Notes: generated by a model from the sequence alone, not told the origin. A stretch of 36,459 bases of DNA from an uncultured Roseateles sp. (GCA_946886855.1 CAMPJJ010000057.1:1-36459); one strand, 5' to 3'; counted from the first letter of the stretch, positions 1-8,301 are shown. A program made the numbers and translations.

Positions 1-48
1 GACCGGGGGAGAGGCCGGGAGAGGTGTCGCTGAAGTCGTCATGGCCGT

Positions 49-945
49 TCAAGATTCCTGGACAGAATGCTGGGCGTCCTTGGGCGTGGTCCGGGCGCGC
101 AGCAGCGTCGCCCCCAGGCCGGCCACGACGATCAGCAGGATGCCGATCCACGAGAGCAGGCCCAGCAGGTCACCGAAGATCAGCACACCATACAACGCCG
201 AGAACACGATGCCCAGGTACTGCAGCGACGCGTTCACCAGCGGCTTGCCGGTGCCGTAGGCGCGCGTCATCAGCAGTTGCGCGGCGGTGGCCAGCACGCC
301 GACGGCCAGCAGCAGCGCCGCGCCGGTCCAGGTGTGACCGTGCCAGCCGCCGTGCGCCACGATCGTCGTCAGCGCCCCGGCGACCACGCCGCCCATCGAG
401 AAGTAGAAGACGATGCGGAATTCCGGCTCGCCCGCCCGGCCTAGCGACGTCACCTGCAGGTAGGCCATCGCCGACAGCATGCCCGACGCGAGCCCGGCCA
501 GGCCGTGCCAGACCTGCTGGTCCTCCATCGCCGGCTGCAGCACCAGCCCGACGCCGACGAAACCCAGCAGCACGGTCACCACCAGGCGCGGATCGACCTT
601 GGCCGCGCCCATGAGCACCGCGCCGCCGATCAGGAACAGCGCCATCCACACCGAGGACATGTAGTTCAACGTCATGGCGGTGGCGAGCGGCAGCTTGCTG
701 ATCGCGAAGAACCACAGCGACAGCGCGATCACGCCGGACAGGCTGCGCCAGAAGTGCATCGCCGGCACGGAGGTCTTCAGCGACAGCCCCTTGGCCCGCG
801 ACAGCGCGAACAGGAACAGCGTGCCGACCAGGCCGCGGTACATCACGATCTCGCCCGCGCCGTAGTAGGCCGAAGCCAGCTTGACGCAGACACCCATGGT
901 GGCGAACAGCAAGGTCGCCAGGACCATCAGCAGAGGGGCAGACAT
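49..945 (-). CDS. DMT/EamA-family inner-membrane permease
   Basis: A 298-residue, almost wholly hydrophobic protein with about ten predicted membrane helices arranged as two EamA repeats, which is the usual length and layout of the drug/metabolite transporter superfamily. The start at 945 (MSAPLLMVLATLLFATMG) puts the first helix directly at the N-terminus, as in the family; the frame stays open further upstream, but that extension is Arg/Pro-rich, runs through a terminator hairpin and is not credible. The substrate cannot be told from sequence; relatives export amino acids, nucleosides or S-adenosylmethionine-like compounds. It lies downstream of the Rieske oxygenase gene on the same strand, but a strong terminator separates them, so it is probably transcribed on its own. 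The family call is firm, the substrate unknown. Confidence 0.88.
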   Translation of the reverse strand: MSAPLLMVLATLLFATMGVCVKLASAYYGAGEIVMYRGLVGTLFLFALSRAKGLSLKTSVPAMHFWRSLSGVIALSLWFFAISKLPLATAMTLNYMSSVWMALFLIGGAVLMGAAKVDPRLVVTVLLGFVGVGLVLQPAMEDQQVWHGLAGLASGMLSAMAYLQVTSLGRAGEPEFRIVFYFSMGGVVAGALTTIVAHGGWHGHTWTGAALLLAVGVLATAAQLLMTRAYGTGKPLVNASLQYLGIVFSALYGVLIFGDLLGLLSWIGILLIVVAGLGATLLRARTTPKDAQHSVQES

Positions 946-997
946 ATGCGCTTGATTCTCGCGCCGAAGGTCGGGCTGGCCTGTCGCGCGTCGCCGC

Positions 998-1028
998 AAA
1001 AACGAACGCCCCGCAAGAGCGGGGCGTT
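998..1028 (-). terminator. Intrinsic terminator of the Rieske oxygenase gene
   Basis: A perfect 10-bp stem (AACGCCCCGC, 1005-1014, with GCGGGGCGTT, 1019-1028) and a 4-nt loop is followed on the minus strand by a run of five T (A998-A1002 on plus). It lies 64 bp beyond the oxygenase stop codon, so it should end that transcript before the permease gene. Confidence 0.85.
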
Positions 1029-1031
1029 GTG

Positions 1032-1049
1032 CGCACCCGCGTGGGTGCG
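1032..1049. other. Second hairpin next to the terminator
   Basis: CGCACCC (1032-1038) pairs perfectly with GGGTGCG (1043-1049) across a GCGT loop. It has no T-run and sits between the oxygenase stop and the terminator, so it may stabilise the 3' end of the oxygenase mRNA. Its function is inferred only from position. Confidence 0.4.
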
Positions 1050-1091
1050 AAGGGGCTGGACGATGCGCGTGAGCGCGCCGTCGCTGCGGCG

Positions 1092-2234
1092 TCAGCGTTT
1101 CATCAGCCCGCGGTACCACTCATGGAAGTGCTTCATGCCGTCTTCCATCGGCGTCTGGTACGGGCCGACCTCGTTGTCGCCGCGCTCCATCAGCGCCTTG
1201 CGGCCGGCGTCCATGCGCAGCGCGATCTCGTCGTCCTCGACGCAGGTCTCCATGTAGGCGGCCTGCTGGGCGTCGATGAGCTCGCGTTCGAAGGCGATGA
1301 CCTCTTCCGGGTAGTAGAACTCGACGATGTTGGTCGTCTTCTGCGGGCCCTTGGGGAACAGCGTCGACACCACCAGCACGTTGGGGTACCACTCCACCAT
1401 GATGGTGGGGTAGTAGGTCAGCCAGATGGCGCCCTGGTCCGGGGACTGGCCGCCCGAGAACCCCAGCACCTGGTCGTGCCACTTGGCGTAGACCTCGGAG
1501 CCCGGTTTCTCGAGCGCCTTGTTCACGCCCACCGTCTGCACCGAGTAGTCGCGGCCGAACTCCCACGCCAGGTCGTCGCAGGTGACGAAGTGGCCCAGCC
1601 CCGGGTGGAACGGGCCGACGTGGTAGTCCTCCAGATAGACCTCGATGAAGGTCTTCCAGTTGTAGTCGCACTCGTGGACGTGGACCTTGTCGAGCTGGTA
1701 GCCGCTGAAGTCCAGCGCGCCGCGCGGACCCAGCTTCGCCAGATCGGCGGCGATGTCCCGGCCGTTGTCCTCGAACAGCAGGCCGTTCCACTCGCGGATC
1801 TTGTAGCGGTTCAGGTGCAGGCAGGGGTCCTGCTTGAAGTGCGGCGCGCCGACCAGCTCGCCCTGGAGGTCGTAGGTCCAGCGGTGCAGCGGGCAGACGA
1901 TGTGGCTGCGCGTGTTGCCGCGGCCGCGCAGCATGACCGCCTGCCGGTGCCGGCAGACGTTGGAGATCAGTTCCAGGCCTTGCGGGCTGCGCACGATGGC
2001 GCGTCCTTCGCCCTCCTGGGGCAGGGCGTAGTAATCGCCGACCTCGGGCACGGCGAGCGCATGGCCGAGGTAGCGGGGGCCGTGCTGGAAGATCAGTTCC
2101 TGTTCGCGGCGGAACAGGTCCTCGTCGAAATAGGAAGTGACCGGTAGCTGGGGGTGGCTGGGGGTCGTGCTGCCCGTGCCGTTGCCCGGACTTTTGCGTT
2201 CAAGCGCGCTGAGAGGGATGCTCAGGTCGGACAT
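1092..2234 (-). CDS. Rieske non-heme iron oxygenase, alpha-subunit type
   Basis: 380 residues. The N-terminal domain carries a Rieske [2Fe-2S] motif, C94-x-H96 and C114-x2-H117. The C-terminal catalytic domain has the mononuclear-iron signature NWKTFIEVYLEDYH (about 192-205) with H205 and H210 as the likely iron histidines, and an acidic patch near 333-335 that could supply the carboxylate ligand. This is the architecture of aromatic-ring hydroxylase alpha subunits and choline-monooxygenase-like enzymes. No small subunit, ferredoxin or reductase gene is nearby, so it must borrow an electron-transfer partner. The start at 2234 (MSDLSIPLS) is chosen because the upstream extension crosses the divergent xseB promoter region; GGAG lies about 20 bp upstream. 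The substrate is not predictable. The gene is divergent from xseB-ispA-dxs. Confidence 0.9.
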   Translation of the reverse strand: MSDLSIPLSALERKSPGNGTGSTTPSHPQLPVTSYFDEDLFRREQELIFQHGPRYLGHALAVPEVGDYYALPQEGEGRAIVRSPQGLELISNVCRHRQAVMLRGRGNTRSHIVCPLHRWTYDLQGELVGAPHFKQDPCLHLNRYKIREWNGLLFEDNGRDIAADLAKLGPRGALDFSGYQLDKVHVHECDYNWKTFIEVYLEDYHVGPFHPGLGHFVTCDDLAWEFGRDYSVQTVGVNKALEKPGSEVYAKWHDQVLGFSGGQSPDQGAIWLTYYPTIMVEWYPNVLVVSTLFPKGPQKTTNIVEFYYPEEVIAFERELIDAQQAAYMETCVEDDEIALRMDAGRKALMERGDNEVGPYQTPMEDGMKHFHEWYRGLMKR

Positions 2235-2321
2235 GATCCAAGAGGGTCTCCAAGACTCCAATGTCAACCGTGACGGCCGCCCCCAGGTTGGACGGGCATG
2301 CGTGGGACTGAGATGGGGGAC

Positions 2322-2357
2322 TGCCCGCCGACCCCTTTTAGGGGATAGGTGCGGGCA
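2322..2357. promoter_or_regulatory. Two-tier stem-loop in the oxygenase/xseB divergent region
   Basis: The 298-bp region 2235-2532 holds no gene. Inside it TGCCCGC (2322-2328) pairs with GCGGGCA (2351-2357), enclosing CCCC-TTTTA-GGGG (2332-2344). It lies about 90 bp upstream of the oxygenase start and could be a protein-binding palindrome or a hairpin in that leader. Role inferred from position only. Confidence 0.4.
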
Positions 2358-2506
2358 AGGGAACCGGTGATTGTACCCGGGCCGCCATTGGAGGGGAAAC
2401 GCGAGGGTGTCAAGCTTTACCCAGCGCCCGAAACACCCGCTGACGCCTGTGGCGGCGCACTCACATCCCCCGACGGTCGGAAGACGGGCGGGGTGTTGAC
2501 GGTGCT

Positions 2507-2512
2507 TACAAT
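2507..2512 (+). promoter_or_regulatory. Candidate -10 element of the xseB-ispA promoter
   Basis: TACAAT lies 20 bp upstream of the xseB ATG, which would place transcription start near 2519. No good -35 hexamer is seen at the standard distance, so this is a weak call. Confidence 0.35.
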
Positions 2513-2532
2513 CCTCATTTTCGCGTTTTGAA

Positions 2533-2793
2533 ATGAGCAAGCCTTCCGCCAGCGCCAAACCGGCGCCGCCCGCGTCCCACGAGCAGGAGCCTGCCAGCTA
2601 CGAGCTGGCGGTCGAGGAGTTGGAACGTCTGGTGCAGGCCATGGAAGCCGGCCAACTGCCGCTGGATCAGCTGCTGGCCAGCTACCAGCGGGGAGCCAGC
2701 TTGCTCAAATACTGCCGCGCCCGGCTTCAGGCCGTCGAACAACAAGTACAGGTCATTGAAGGTGGCGGCGCGCAGGCTTGGGGAGATGAATAA
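2533..2793 (+). CDS. xseB: Exodeoxyribonuclease VII small subunit
   Basis: 86 residues, the normal XseB size. After a Pro/Ala-rich N-terminal tail of about 20 residues comes the family core [20 protein letters not shown], then [19 protein letters not shown] and a helical C-terminus, matching the helical-hairpin fold that packs against XseA. Exonuclease VII degrades single-stranded DNA from both ends; the large subunit XseA is not in this window. The stop codon directly abuts the ispA GTG start at 2794, so the two genes are almost certainly translated from one mRNA. The xseB-ispA-dxs order is common in proteobacteria. Confidence 0.95.
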   Translation: MSKPSASAKPAPPASHEQEPASYELAVEELERLVQAMEAGQLPLDQLLASYQRGASLLKYCRARLQAVEQQVQVIEGGGAQAWGDE

Positions 2794-3681
2794 GTGGATG
2801 CAGGGGTTTTCGAACGTTGGGTGAAGCAATCACTCGAGGAAGTCGAGCACGCGCTGGAGGCCTGGGTGCCCGAGGCGGCGCCGGCGGGTCTCGGCGAGGC
2901 CATGCGGTATGCCGTGCTCGGCGCGGGCAAGCGCTTGCGCCCGCTGCTGGTGCTGGCCGCGGCCGACGCGGCCGGCGGCCAGCGCGAGGCCGCGATGCGC
3001 GCGGCGTGCGCGGTGGAGCTGATTCACGCGTACTCGCTGGCGCATGACGACATGCCCTGCATGGACAACGACGTGCTGCGCCGCGGCAAGCCGACGCTGC
3101 ATGTGCAGTACGGCGAAGCCCAGGCGATGCTCGCCGGCGACGCGATGCAGGCGCTCGCCTTCGACGTGCTGACGCCGGACGAGGGCGTCGCGCCCGCCTT
3201 GCAGGCCAGGCTGTGCCGCCTGCTGGCGCGCGCCAGCGGCTATGACGGCATGGCCGGCGGCCAGGCGATCGACCTGGCCAGCATCGGCAAGCCGCTGGAC
3301 GAGGCCAAGCTGCGCGACATGCACCGCCGCAAGACCGGCGTGCTGCTGCAGGCCAGCGTCCTGATGGGCGCGGCTTGCGGCGAATTGACGCCATCCGCGT
3401 GGGAATCGCTCAGCCGTTACGGCGCGGCGATCGGCCTGGCCTTCCAGGTCGTCGACGACATCCTGGACGTGACGCAGGACAGCGACGTGCTGGGCAAGAC
3501 CGCCGGCAAGGATCAGGACAACAACAAGCCGACCTACGTCAGCGTGCTGGGCCTGGAACCCGCCCGCGCGTACGCGCTCCGCCTGCGGGACGATGCGCAT
3601 CAGGCGCTCGCCGGCAGCGGCCTGGCCGACACCGCCTGGCTCAGCCTGCTGGCTGACAAGGTGGTCGAGCGCGACAACTGA
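2794..3681 (+). CDS. ispA: Farnesyl diphosphate synthase (polyprenyl synthetase)
   Basis: 295 residues. The first aspartate-rich motif is D85-D86-MPCM-D91 and the second is D221-D222-ILD225; GKR at 45-47 is the pyrophosphate-binding element. The motif context HAYSLAHDD matches E. coli IspA, which favours C15 farnesyl-PP as product. It condenses IPP with DMAPP/GPP, feeding ubiquinone and undecaprenyl-PP synthesis. The start is GTG at 2794 directly after the xseB TAA; ATGs at 2786 and 2798 are out of frame, and GGGGAG at 2780-2785 is a well-spaced ribosome site. It sits between xseB and dxs, so an early and a later isoprenoid step are co-transcribed. Confidence 0.95.
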   Translation: MDAGVFERWVKQSLEEVEHALEAWVPEAAPAGLGEAMRYAVLGAGKRLRPLLVLAAADAAGGQREAAMRAACAVELIHAYSLAHDDMPCMDNDVLRRGKPTLHVQYGEAQAMLAGDAMQALAFDVLTPDEGVAPALQARLCRLLARASGYDGMAGGQAIDLASIGKPLDEAKLRDMHRRKTGVLLQASVLMGAACGELTPSAWESLSRYGAAIGLAFQVVDDILDVTQDSDVLGKTAGKDQDNNKPTYVSVLGLEPARAYALRLRDDAHQALAGSGLADTAWLSLLADKVVERDN

Positions 3682-3741
3682 GATCCGGGCCGGATCCCGC
3701 CAGGGTCCGAGCCGGATTCGACGACAAGGAGAGGCGACGCC

Positions 3742-5697
3742 ATGAGCGAGAACCCATCGAACGCGACGGCCGCGCAGACGCTGCTGTCGACCATCGAGAG
3801 CCCCGCGGACGTGCGCCGGCTGTCGCGCGGTCAACTGCCGCAACTCGCGGACGAGGTCCGTGCCCACATCCTCAACAGCGTGTCCAAGACCGGCGGCCAT
3901 CTGTCGTCCAACCTGGGCACCGTGGAGATGACGGTCGCGCTGCACTACGTCTATGACACGCCGCGCGACCGGCTGGTGTGGGACGTCGGCCACCAGACCT
4001 ACCCGCACAAGATCCTGACAGGCCGTCGCGACGCGATGGCGACGCTGCGCCAGCAGGGCGGGATCTCGGGCTTCCCGCGCCGCGACGAGAGCGAATACGA
4101 CACCTTCGGCACCGCGCACTCGAGCACCTCGATCTCCGCCGCCCATGGCATGGCGATGGCCGCGAGGATCAAGGGCGAGGCGCGCCGCGTGGTCGCGATC
4201 ATCGGCGACGGCGCGATGACGGCCGGCATGGCCTTCGAGGCGCTGAACAACGCCGGCGTCGCCCATGGCGGCCTGCTGGGCGACGTGCTGGTGATCCTGA
4301 ACGACAACGACATGTCGATCAGCCCGCCGGTCGGCGCGCTGAACAAGTACTTCACCCGGCTGATGAGCGGCAAGTTCTACGCCGCCGCGCGCGAAGGCGC
4401 GAAGTCGGTGCTCAAGCACACGCCGCTGTACGAGTTCGCCCGCCGCTTCGAGGAGCACACCAAGGGCATGTTCGTGCCCGGGACGATCTTCGAGGAATTC
4501 GGCTTCAACTACGTCGGTCCGATCGACGGGCATGACCTGGACGCGCTGATCCCGACGCTGGAGAACCTGCGCGACCGGAAGGGCCCGCAGTTCCTGCACC
4601 TGGTCACGCGCAAGGGCCAGGGCTACAAGCTGGCGGAGGCGGACCCGGTCAAGTACCACGGCCCGACGCCGTTCAATCCGGCCGAAGGCATCAAGCCGTC
4701 GACCACGCCGGCGAAGAAGACCTTCACGACGGTGTTCGGCGACTGGCTGTGCGACATGGCCGAGGCCGATCCGACGCTGGTCGGCATCACGCCGGCGATG
4801 CGCGAGGGCTCGGGCATGGTCGAGTTCCATAAGCGTTTCCCGACGCGCTACTACGACGTCGGCATCGCCGAGCAGCATGCGGTGACCTTCGCCGGCGGCC
4901 TGGCCTGCGAGGGCCTGCGCCCGGTGGTCGCGATCTACTCGACCTTCCTGCAGCGCGGTTACGACCAGCTGGTCCACGACGTGGCGTTGCAGAACCTGCC
5001 GGTGCTGTTCGCGCTGGACCGCGCGGGCCTGGTCGGCGCCGACGGTGCGACGCATGCCGGCAACTACGACATCGCCTTCACCCGCTGCATTCCGAACATG
5101 AGCGTGATCACGCCGTCGGACGAGAACGAGTGCCGCCAGGCGCTGTACACCGGGCACGTGCACAACGGGCCGGTGACGGTCCGTTATCCGCGCGGCGCGG
5201 GCATCGGCGCGGAGATCCAGAAAGAGATGGTCGCGCTGCCCTGGGGCAAGGGGGAGATGCGCCGCACCTCGTCGCAGCCGTCGACCGGCGGCCGCGGCGC
5301 CGCGCATGCGCCACGCATCGCGATCCTGGCCTTCGGCACGCTGCTGCATCCCGCGCTGAAGGCGGCGGAGGCGCTCGACGCGAGCGTCGCCAACATGCGT
5401 TTCGTCAAGCCGCTGGACGTCGCGCTGGTCAAGGAGCTGGCCCTGACGCACGACGCGCTGGTGACCGTCGAGGACGGCTGCATCATGGGTGGCGCCGGCA
5501 GCGCGGTGCTGGAAGCGCTGCAGGCCGACGGCCTGTCGCTGCCGGTGCTGCAGCTGGGCTTGCCCGACGAGTACGTCGAGCATGGCGAGCCCGGCAAGCT
5601 CATGGCGCAGTGCGGCCTGGATGCCGCCGGCATCGAGCGATCGATCCGCGAGCGCTTCCTGTCCACCGTGACGCCGGTGGCGATCAAGGTCGCCTGA
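3742..5697 (+). CDS. dxs: 1-deoxy-D-xylulose-5-phosphate synthase
   Basis: 651 residues. It makes DXP from pyruvate and glyceraldehyde 3-phosphate using thiamine diphosphate, the entry step of the MEP isoprenoid pathway. Visible features: substrate-site histidines in TGGHLSSN (H53) and DVGHQ (H84), the ThDP/Mg motif [18 protein letters not shown] starting at 155 and ending in NDND, the catalytic glutamate E377 in [12 protein letters not shown], and the transketolase C-terminal domain after about residue 525. A short Ser/Gly/Ala-rich insert (about 508-523) precedes that domain, which explains part of the excess over the roughly 620 residues of E. coli Dxs. AAGGAGAGG lies a few bases before the ATG. 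It is 60 bp downstream of ispA. Confidence 0.97.
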   Translation: MSENPSNATAAQTLLSTIESPADVRRLSRGQLPQLADEVRAHILNSVSKTGGHLSSNLGTVEMTVALHYVYDTPRDRLVWDVGHQTYPHKILTGRRDAMATLRQQGGISGFPRRDESEYDTFGTAHSSTSISAAHGMAMAARIKGEARRVVAIIGDGAMTAGMAFEALNNAGVAHGGLLGDVLVILNDNDMSISPPVGALNKYFTRLMSGKFYAAAREGAKSVLKHTPLYEFARRFEEHTKGMFVPGTIFEEFGFNYVGPIDGHDLDALIPTLENLRDRKGPQFLHLVTRKGQGYKLAEADPVKYHGPTPFNPAEGIKPSTTPAKKTFTTVFGDWLCDMAEADPTLVGITPAMREGSGMVEFHKRFPTRYYDVGIAEQHAVTFAGGLACEGLRPVVAIYSTFLQRGYDQLVHDVALQNLPVLFALDRAGLVGADGATHAGNYDIAFTRCIPNMSVITPSDENECRQALYTGHVHNGPVTVRYPRGAGIGAEIQKEMVALPWGKGEMRRTSSQPSTGGRGAAHAPRIAILAFGTLLHPALKAAEALDASVANMRFVKPLDVALVKELALTHDALVTVEDGCIMGGAGSAVLEALQADGLSLPVLQLGLPDEYVEHGEPGKLMAQCGLDAAGIERSIRERFLSTVTPVAIKVA

Positions 5698-5702
5698 GCG
5701 GC

Positions 5703-5724
5703 GGACGCTCGCCCACGAGCGTCC
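5703..5724 (+). terminator. Hairpin just after dxs
   Basis: GGACGCTCG (5703-5711) pairs perfectly with CGAGCGTCC (5716-5724), loop CCCA, starting 6 bp after the dxs stop. There is no T-run, so it is either a 3'-end stabiliser or part of a tandem terminator with the next hairpin. Confidence 0.5.
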
Positions 5725-5737
5725 CCGTCAGCCTTCG

Positions 5738-5769
5738 AACGGCGCTGGCCTTGCGGTCAGCGCCGTTTT
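5738..5769. terminator. Bidirectional terminator between dxs and lysR
   Basis: AACGGCGCTG (5738-5747) pairs perfectly with CAGCGCCGTT (5758-5767); the plus strand continues as TTTT (5766-5769). The lysR stop codon lies inside the hairpin (5757-5759), so one structure plausibly ends both convergent transcripts. Confidence 0.7.
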
Positions 5770-6692
5770 GCCTTTCCAGGCGCGTGTTGACTGGCCATCG
5801 CGGGCGCGAGCGCGCGTTTCACCGCATCGATGAAGTCCTGCGTCAGTGCATGGGCGGCGCGATGCAGCGGCCACAGGGCCTGGATGCGGAAGGGCACCGA
5901 CACCGAGAACGGCCGCAGGTGCAGATCCGGTCCGGCGCACGCCCGCGCGGTCAATGGATTCACGAGCGCAATGCCCAGGTTTTTCTGAACCAGCGCACAG
6001 ACCGCGATCGCGCTGTGTGTCTCCATTTGCAGACGCCGCCGCACGCCGGCACCGGCAAAGATGGCGTCGAACTGGCGGCGGTAGGGATCCTCGGCCGACA
6101 GGCTCACGAAGCGCTCGCCTTCGAAGTCCTGCGGCGTGAGCACCGCGCGTTCCAGCAAGCGGTGGCCGGCGGGGAGGACGCAGACCTCGTCGAGCTCGGC
6201 CAGCGTCTCGCTGCGCGTGCCGGGCACGGTCGCGGACACCTCGCTCAGGCCGATGTCGAAGCGCTGGGCGGCCATCCATTCCTCCAGCAGGGGCGACTCC
6301 TGCGGCGTCAGCGTCAGCGCCGCCTGCGGGTGCCGGGCCAGCCAGTCGGCACTCGCGGCGGGCAGCAGCGCATGCGCCAGCGCCGGCAGCGTGAGGACGC
6401 GCAGGCGTTCGTCCTCGGCGCGTCCCAGCGACTGGGCGCGGGCGACCACCTGGTCCAGCCCCTGGTAGGCGCGCTGGACTTCCTCGAACAGCGCCATCGC
6501 CCGCGCCGTCGGACGCAGCCGTCCCGACGCGCGCTCGAACAGCGCGTAGCCGAGCAGCGAGGCCATCCGCGCCAGGTCCCGGCTGACCGTCGGCTGGGAG
6601 GTGAACAGCAATTGCGCGGCGCCGGTCACGCTGCCGGCGGTCATGACGGCGCGGAAGACTTCGATGTGGCGGTGCGTGATCGGCAGGGACAT
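5757..6692 (-). CDS. lysR: LysR, LysR-type activator of lysA
   Basis: 311 residues. The N-terminal winged helix-turn-helix (about 5-65) reads [20 protein letters not shown] then [13 protein letters not shown], and the effector domain has [27 protein letters not shown] and [10 protein letters not shown]. These stretches closely follow, from memory, E. coli LysR itself rather than only the family in general. In E. coli, LysR is encoded divergently from lysA and activates it in response to diaminopimelate; the same divergent arrangement with lysA is present here, which supports a specific call. The ribosome site is weak. The stop lies inside the shared terminator with dxs. A generic LysR-type regulator is the fallback. 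Confidence 0.9.
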   Translation of the reverse strand: MSLPITHRHIEVFRAVMTAGSVTGAAQLLFTSQPTVSRDLARMASLLGYALFERASGRLRPTARAMALFEEVQRAYQGLDQVVARAQSLGRAEDERLRVLTLPALAHALLPAASADWLARHPQAALTLTPQESPLLEEWMAAQRFDIGLSEVSATVPGTRSETLAELDEVCVLPAGHRLLERAVLTPQDFEGERFVSLSAEDPYRRQFDAIFAGAGVRRRLQMETHSAIAVCALVQKNLGIALVNPLTARACAGPDLHLRPFSVSVPFRIQALWPLHRAAHALTQDFIDAVKRALAPAMASQHAPGKAKRR

Positions 6693-6700
6693 CGCGGAAG

Positions 6701-6716
6701 GATATCAGTGCATATC
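6701..6716. promoter_or_regulatory. Candidate LysR-binding dyad
   Basis: GATAT-N6-ATATC, a perfect 5-bp dyad, begins 9 bp upstream of the lysR start in a distinctly A/T-rich patch (about 6701-6755) of the lysR-lysA divergent region. LysR-type proteins bind A/T-rich dyads in such positions and often repress their own gene. Not tested against a known LysR site. Confidence 0.45.
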
Positions 6717-6786
6717 AAAAATGAATCCGATGGGAAAAACAAAGCATTTGATTGAATGAAGCGTCGGAGGGATGCTTGCCGCAGTT

Positions 6787-6825
6787 CCGATCTGCCGATC
6801 TGCCGATCTGCCGATCTGCCGATCT
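6787..6825 (+). repeat. Tandem 8-bp repeat in the lysA leader
   Basis: CCGATCTG occurs four times head to tail without change (6787-6794, 6795-6802, 6803-6810, 6811-6818), followed by a seven-base partial copy (6819-6825). The array ends 24 bp before the lysA ATG, in the region shared with divergent lysR. Because it is outside both coding regions, copy-number changes would alter leader spacing rather than a reading frame. Confidence 0.95.
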
Positions 6826-6849
6826 CCATCCATCCCAAGAATTCCCGCC

Positions 6850-8112
6850 ATGCCGCAAGCCCTGACCCCCGCCCGCGAACAGCAACTGCAGGCGCTCACC
6901 GCCAAGTACGGCACCCCGCTGTGGGTGTACGACGCTGCCCTCATCCGCGAGCGCATCGCCGCGCTGAGCGGGTTCGACACGGTCCGTTTCGCCCAGAAGG
7001 CGTGTTCCAACACCCACATGCTGCGGCTGATGCGGGAGCGGGGCGTGAAGGTCGACTCGGTGTCGCGCGGCGAGCTGCTGCGCGCCTTCGCCGCCGGCTT
7101 CACCGTCGGCACCGGCGCGGACGCGATCCATTCGGACATCGTCTTCACCGCCGATCTGCTGGACCGCGAGACGCTCAAGACGGTCGTGGAGCACCGCGTT
7201 CCGGTGAACGCCGGCTCGATCGACATGCTGGAGCAGCTCGGCGACGTCTCGCCCGGCCACCCGGTGTGGCTACGCCTCAATCCCGGTTTCGGCCACGGCC
7301 ACAGCAACAAGACCAACACCGGCGGCGAACACAGCAAGCACGGCATCTGGCACGAGCAACTGGCGGACGCGCTGGCGGTCATCGCGCGCCGTGGACTGAC
7401 GCTGATCGGGCTGCACATGCACATCGGCTCGGGGGTGGACTACGACCACCTCGGACGCGTCTGCGGCGCGATGGTCGACCTGGTCCGGACGGTGAAGGCG
7501 CAGGGCCAGGACCTGCAGGCGATCTCGGCCGGCGGCGGCCTGTCCATCCCCTACCGGGCGGGGGGCGAGCCCATCGACACCGCCCACTACTTCAGCCTGT
7601 GGGATGCCGCCCGCAAGGAAGCGGAACGGGTGGTCGGGCACGACCTGGCCCTGGAGATCGAACCCGGGCGCTACCTGGTGGCGGAATCCGGCGTGCTGCT
7701 GGCGGAGGTCCGCGCGGTCAAGGCGCAGGGGCGGCAGCACTTCCTGCTCGTCGACGCCGGCTTCAATGAACTGATGCGGCCGGCGATGTACGGCAGCTTC
7801 CATGCGATGAGCCTGATTCCTGCGGACGGGCAGCGCCGCGCGATCCAGGAGACCGTGGTCGCGGGTCCGCTGTGCGAATCCGGCGATGTCTTCACCCAGG
7901 CCGAAGGCGGCGTCGTGCTGGCGCGGGAATTGCCGCAAGCCCAGGTCGGCGACCTGCTGGTCATCCACGACACCGGCGCGTACGGAGCCTCCATGTCCAG
8001 CAACTACAACAGCCGGCCGTTGATCGCCGAGGTGCTGGTCGACGGCGCCTCGGACCGTCTCATCCGCCGACGCCAGACCGTCGAGGAACTGCTCGCGCTG
8101 GAAGCCGTTTGA
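6850..8112 (+). CDS. lysA: Diaminopimelate decarboxylase
   Basis: 420 residues, the same length as E. coli LysA. It decarboxylates meso-diaminopimelate to L-lysine, the last step of lysine synthesis. PLP-binding lysine K50 lies in VRFAQKACSN; HIGSG is at 191-195, the phosphate-binding glycine run at 227-230, EPGR at 271-274, and the second-subunit active-site cysteine C342 in GPLCESGDVF with Y378 in DTGAYGA. The stretches GFGHGHSNKTNTGGE, SKHGIW and SMSSNYNSRP match the enterobacterial LysA subtype. The start MPQALTP is preferred over an ATG 78 bp upstream because that extension simply translates the tandem repeat. Divergent from lysR, which probably activates it. Confidence 0.96.
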   Translation: MPQALTPAREQQLQALTAKYGTPLWVYDAALIRERIAALSGFDTVRFAQKACSNTHMLRLMRERGVKVDSVSRGELLRAFAAGFTVGTGADAIHSDIVFTADLLDRETLKTVVEHRVPVNAGSIDMLEQLGDVSPGHPVWLRLNPGFGHGHSNKTNTGGEHSKHGIWHEQLADALAVIARRGLTLIGLHMHIGSGVDYDHLGRVCGAMVDLVRTVKAQGQDLQAISAGGGLSIPYRAGGEPIDTAHYFSLWDAARKEAERVVGHDLALEIEPGRYLVAESGVLLAEVRAVKAQGRQHFLLVDAGFNELMRPAMYGSFHAMSLIPADGQRRAIQETVVAGPLCESGDVFTQAEGGVVLARELPQAQVGDLLVIHDTGAYGASMSSNYNSRPLIAEVLVDGASDRLIRRRQTVEELLALEAV

Positions 8113-8162
8113 ACACCGTCTGGCGGGGTTGACGACCATTTGACGGCGATATGACGTTTTTG

Positions 8163-8213
8163 CTATCGCACAAGCTATTTTTGATAGCCTGCTTCAATAG
8201 GCTGAGCCAATAG
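8163..8213 (+). promoter_or_regulatory. Series of ATAG/CTAT elements upstream of ahpC (OxyR-like?)
   Basis: CTAT at 8163 and 8175 and ATAG at 8184, 8197 and 8210 occur in an A/T-richer stretch about 90-140 bp before ahpC. OxyR recognises four spaced ATAG/CTAT elements, and ahpC is a classic OxyR target. Here the spacings are 12, 9, 13 and 13 bp, whereas the E. coli consensus uses about 11, so the match is only suggestive. Confidence 0.35.
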
Positions 8214-8239
8214 GCCGCATTGGGGAATTCAAACCCACC

Positions 8240-8259
8240 GATAGCCTGGGCCCCCTATC
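8240..8259 (+). promoter_or_regulatory. GATAG-N10-CTATC palindrome upstream of ahpC
   Basis: GATAG (8240-8244) and CTATC (8255-8259) flank a G/C-rich ten-base centre, 42 bp before the ahpC start. It uses the same ATAG/CTAT half-site as the upstream series and may be an operator or a leader hairpin. The half-site spacing is larger than in classical OxyR sites. Confidence 0.35.
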
Positions 8260-8301
8260 ATTCTTTCCATCCCATCAACCCCAGACAGCGAGTACGAAGC
8301 A

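Noticed and set aside
2830..5583. Very long open frame antisense to ispA-dxs
   Set aside because: It is the third-position-biased complement of strongly supported genes; it has Arg/Val/His-rich composition and no family motifs. The same applies to long antisense frames over uvrD, polA, phoX and the GspE-type ATPase.
6772..6849. N-terminal extension of LysA from the ATG at 6772
   Set aside because: The extra 26 residues are only the translation of the CCGATCTG repeat; E. coli LysA homology starts at the ATG at 6850.
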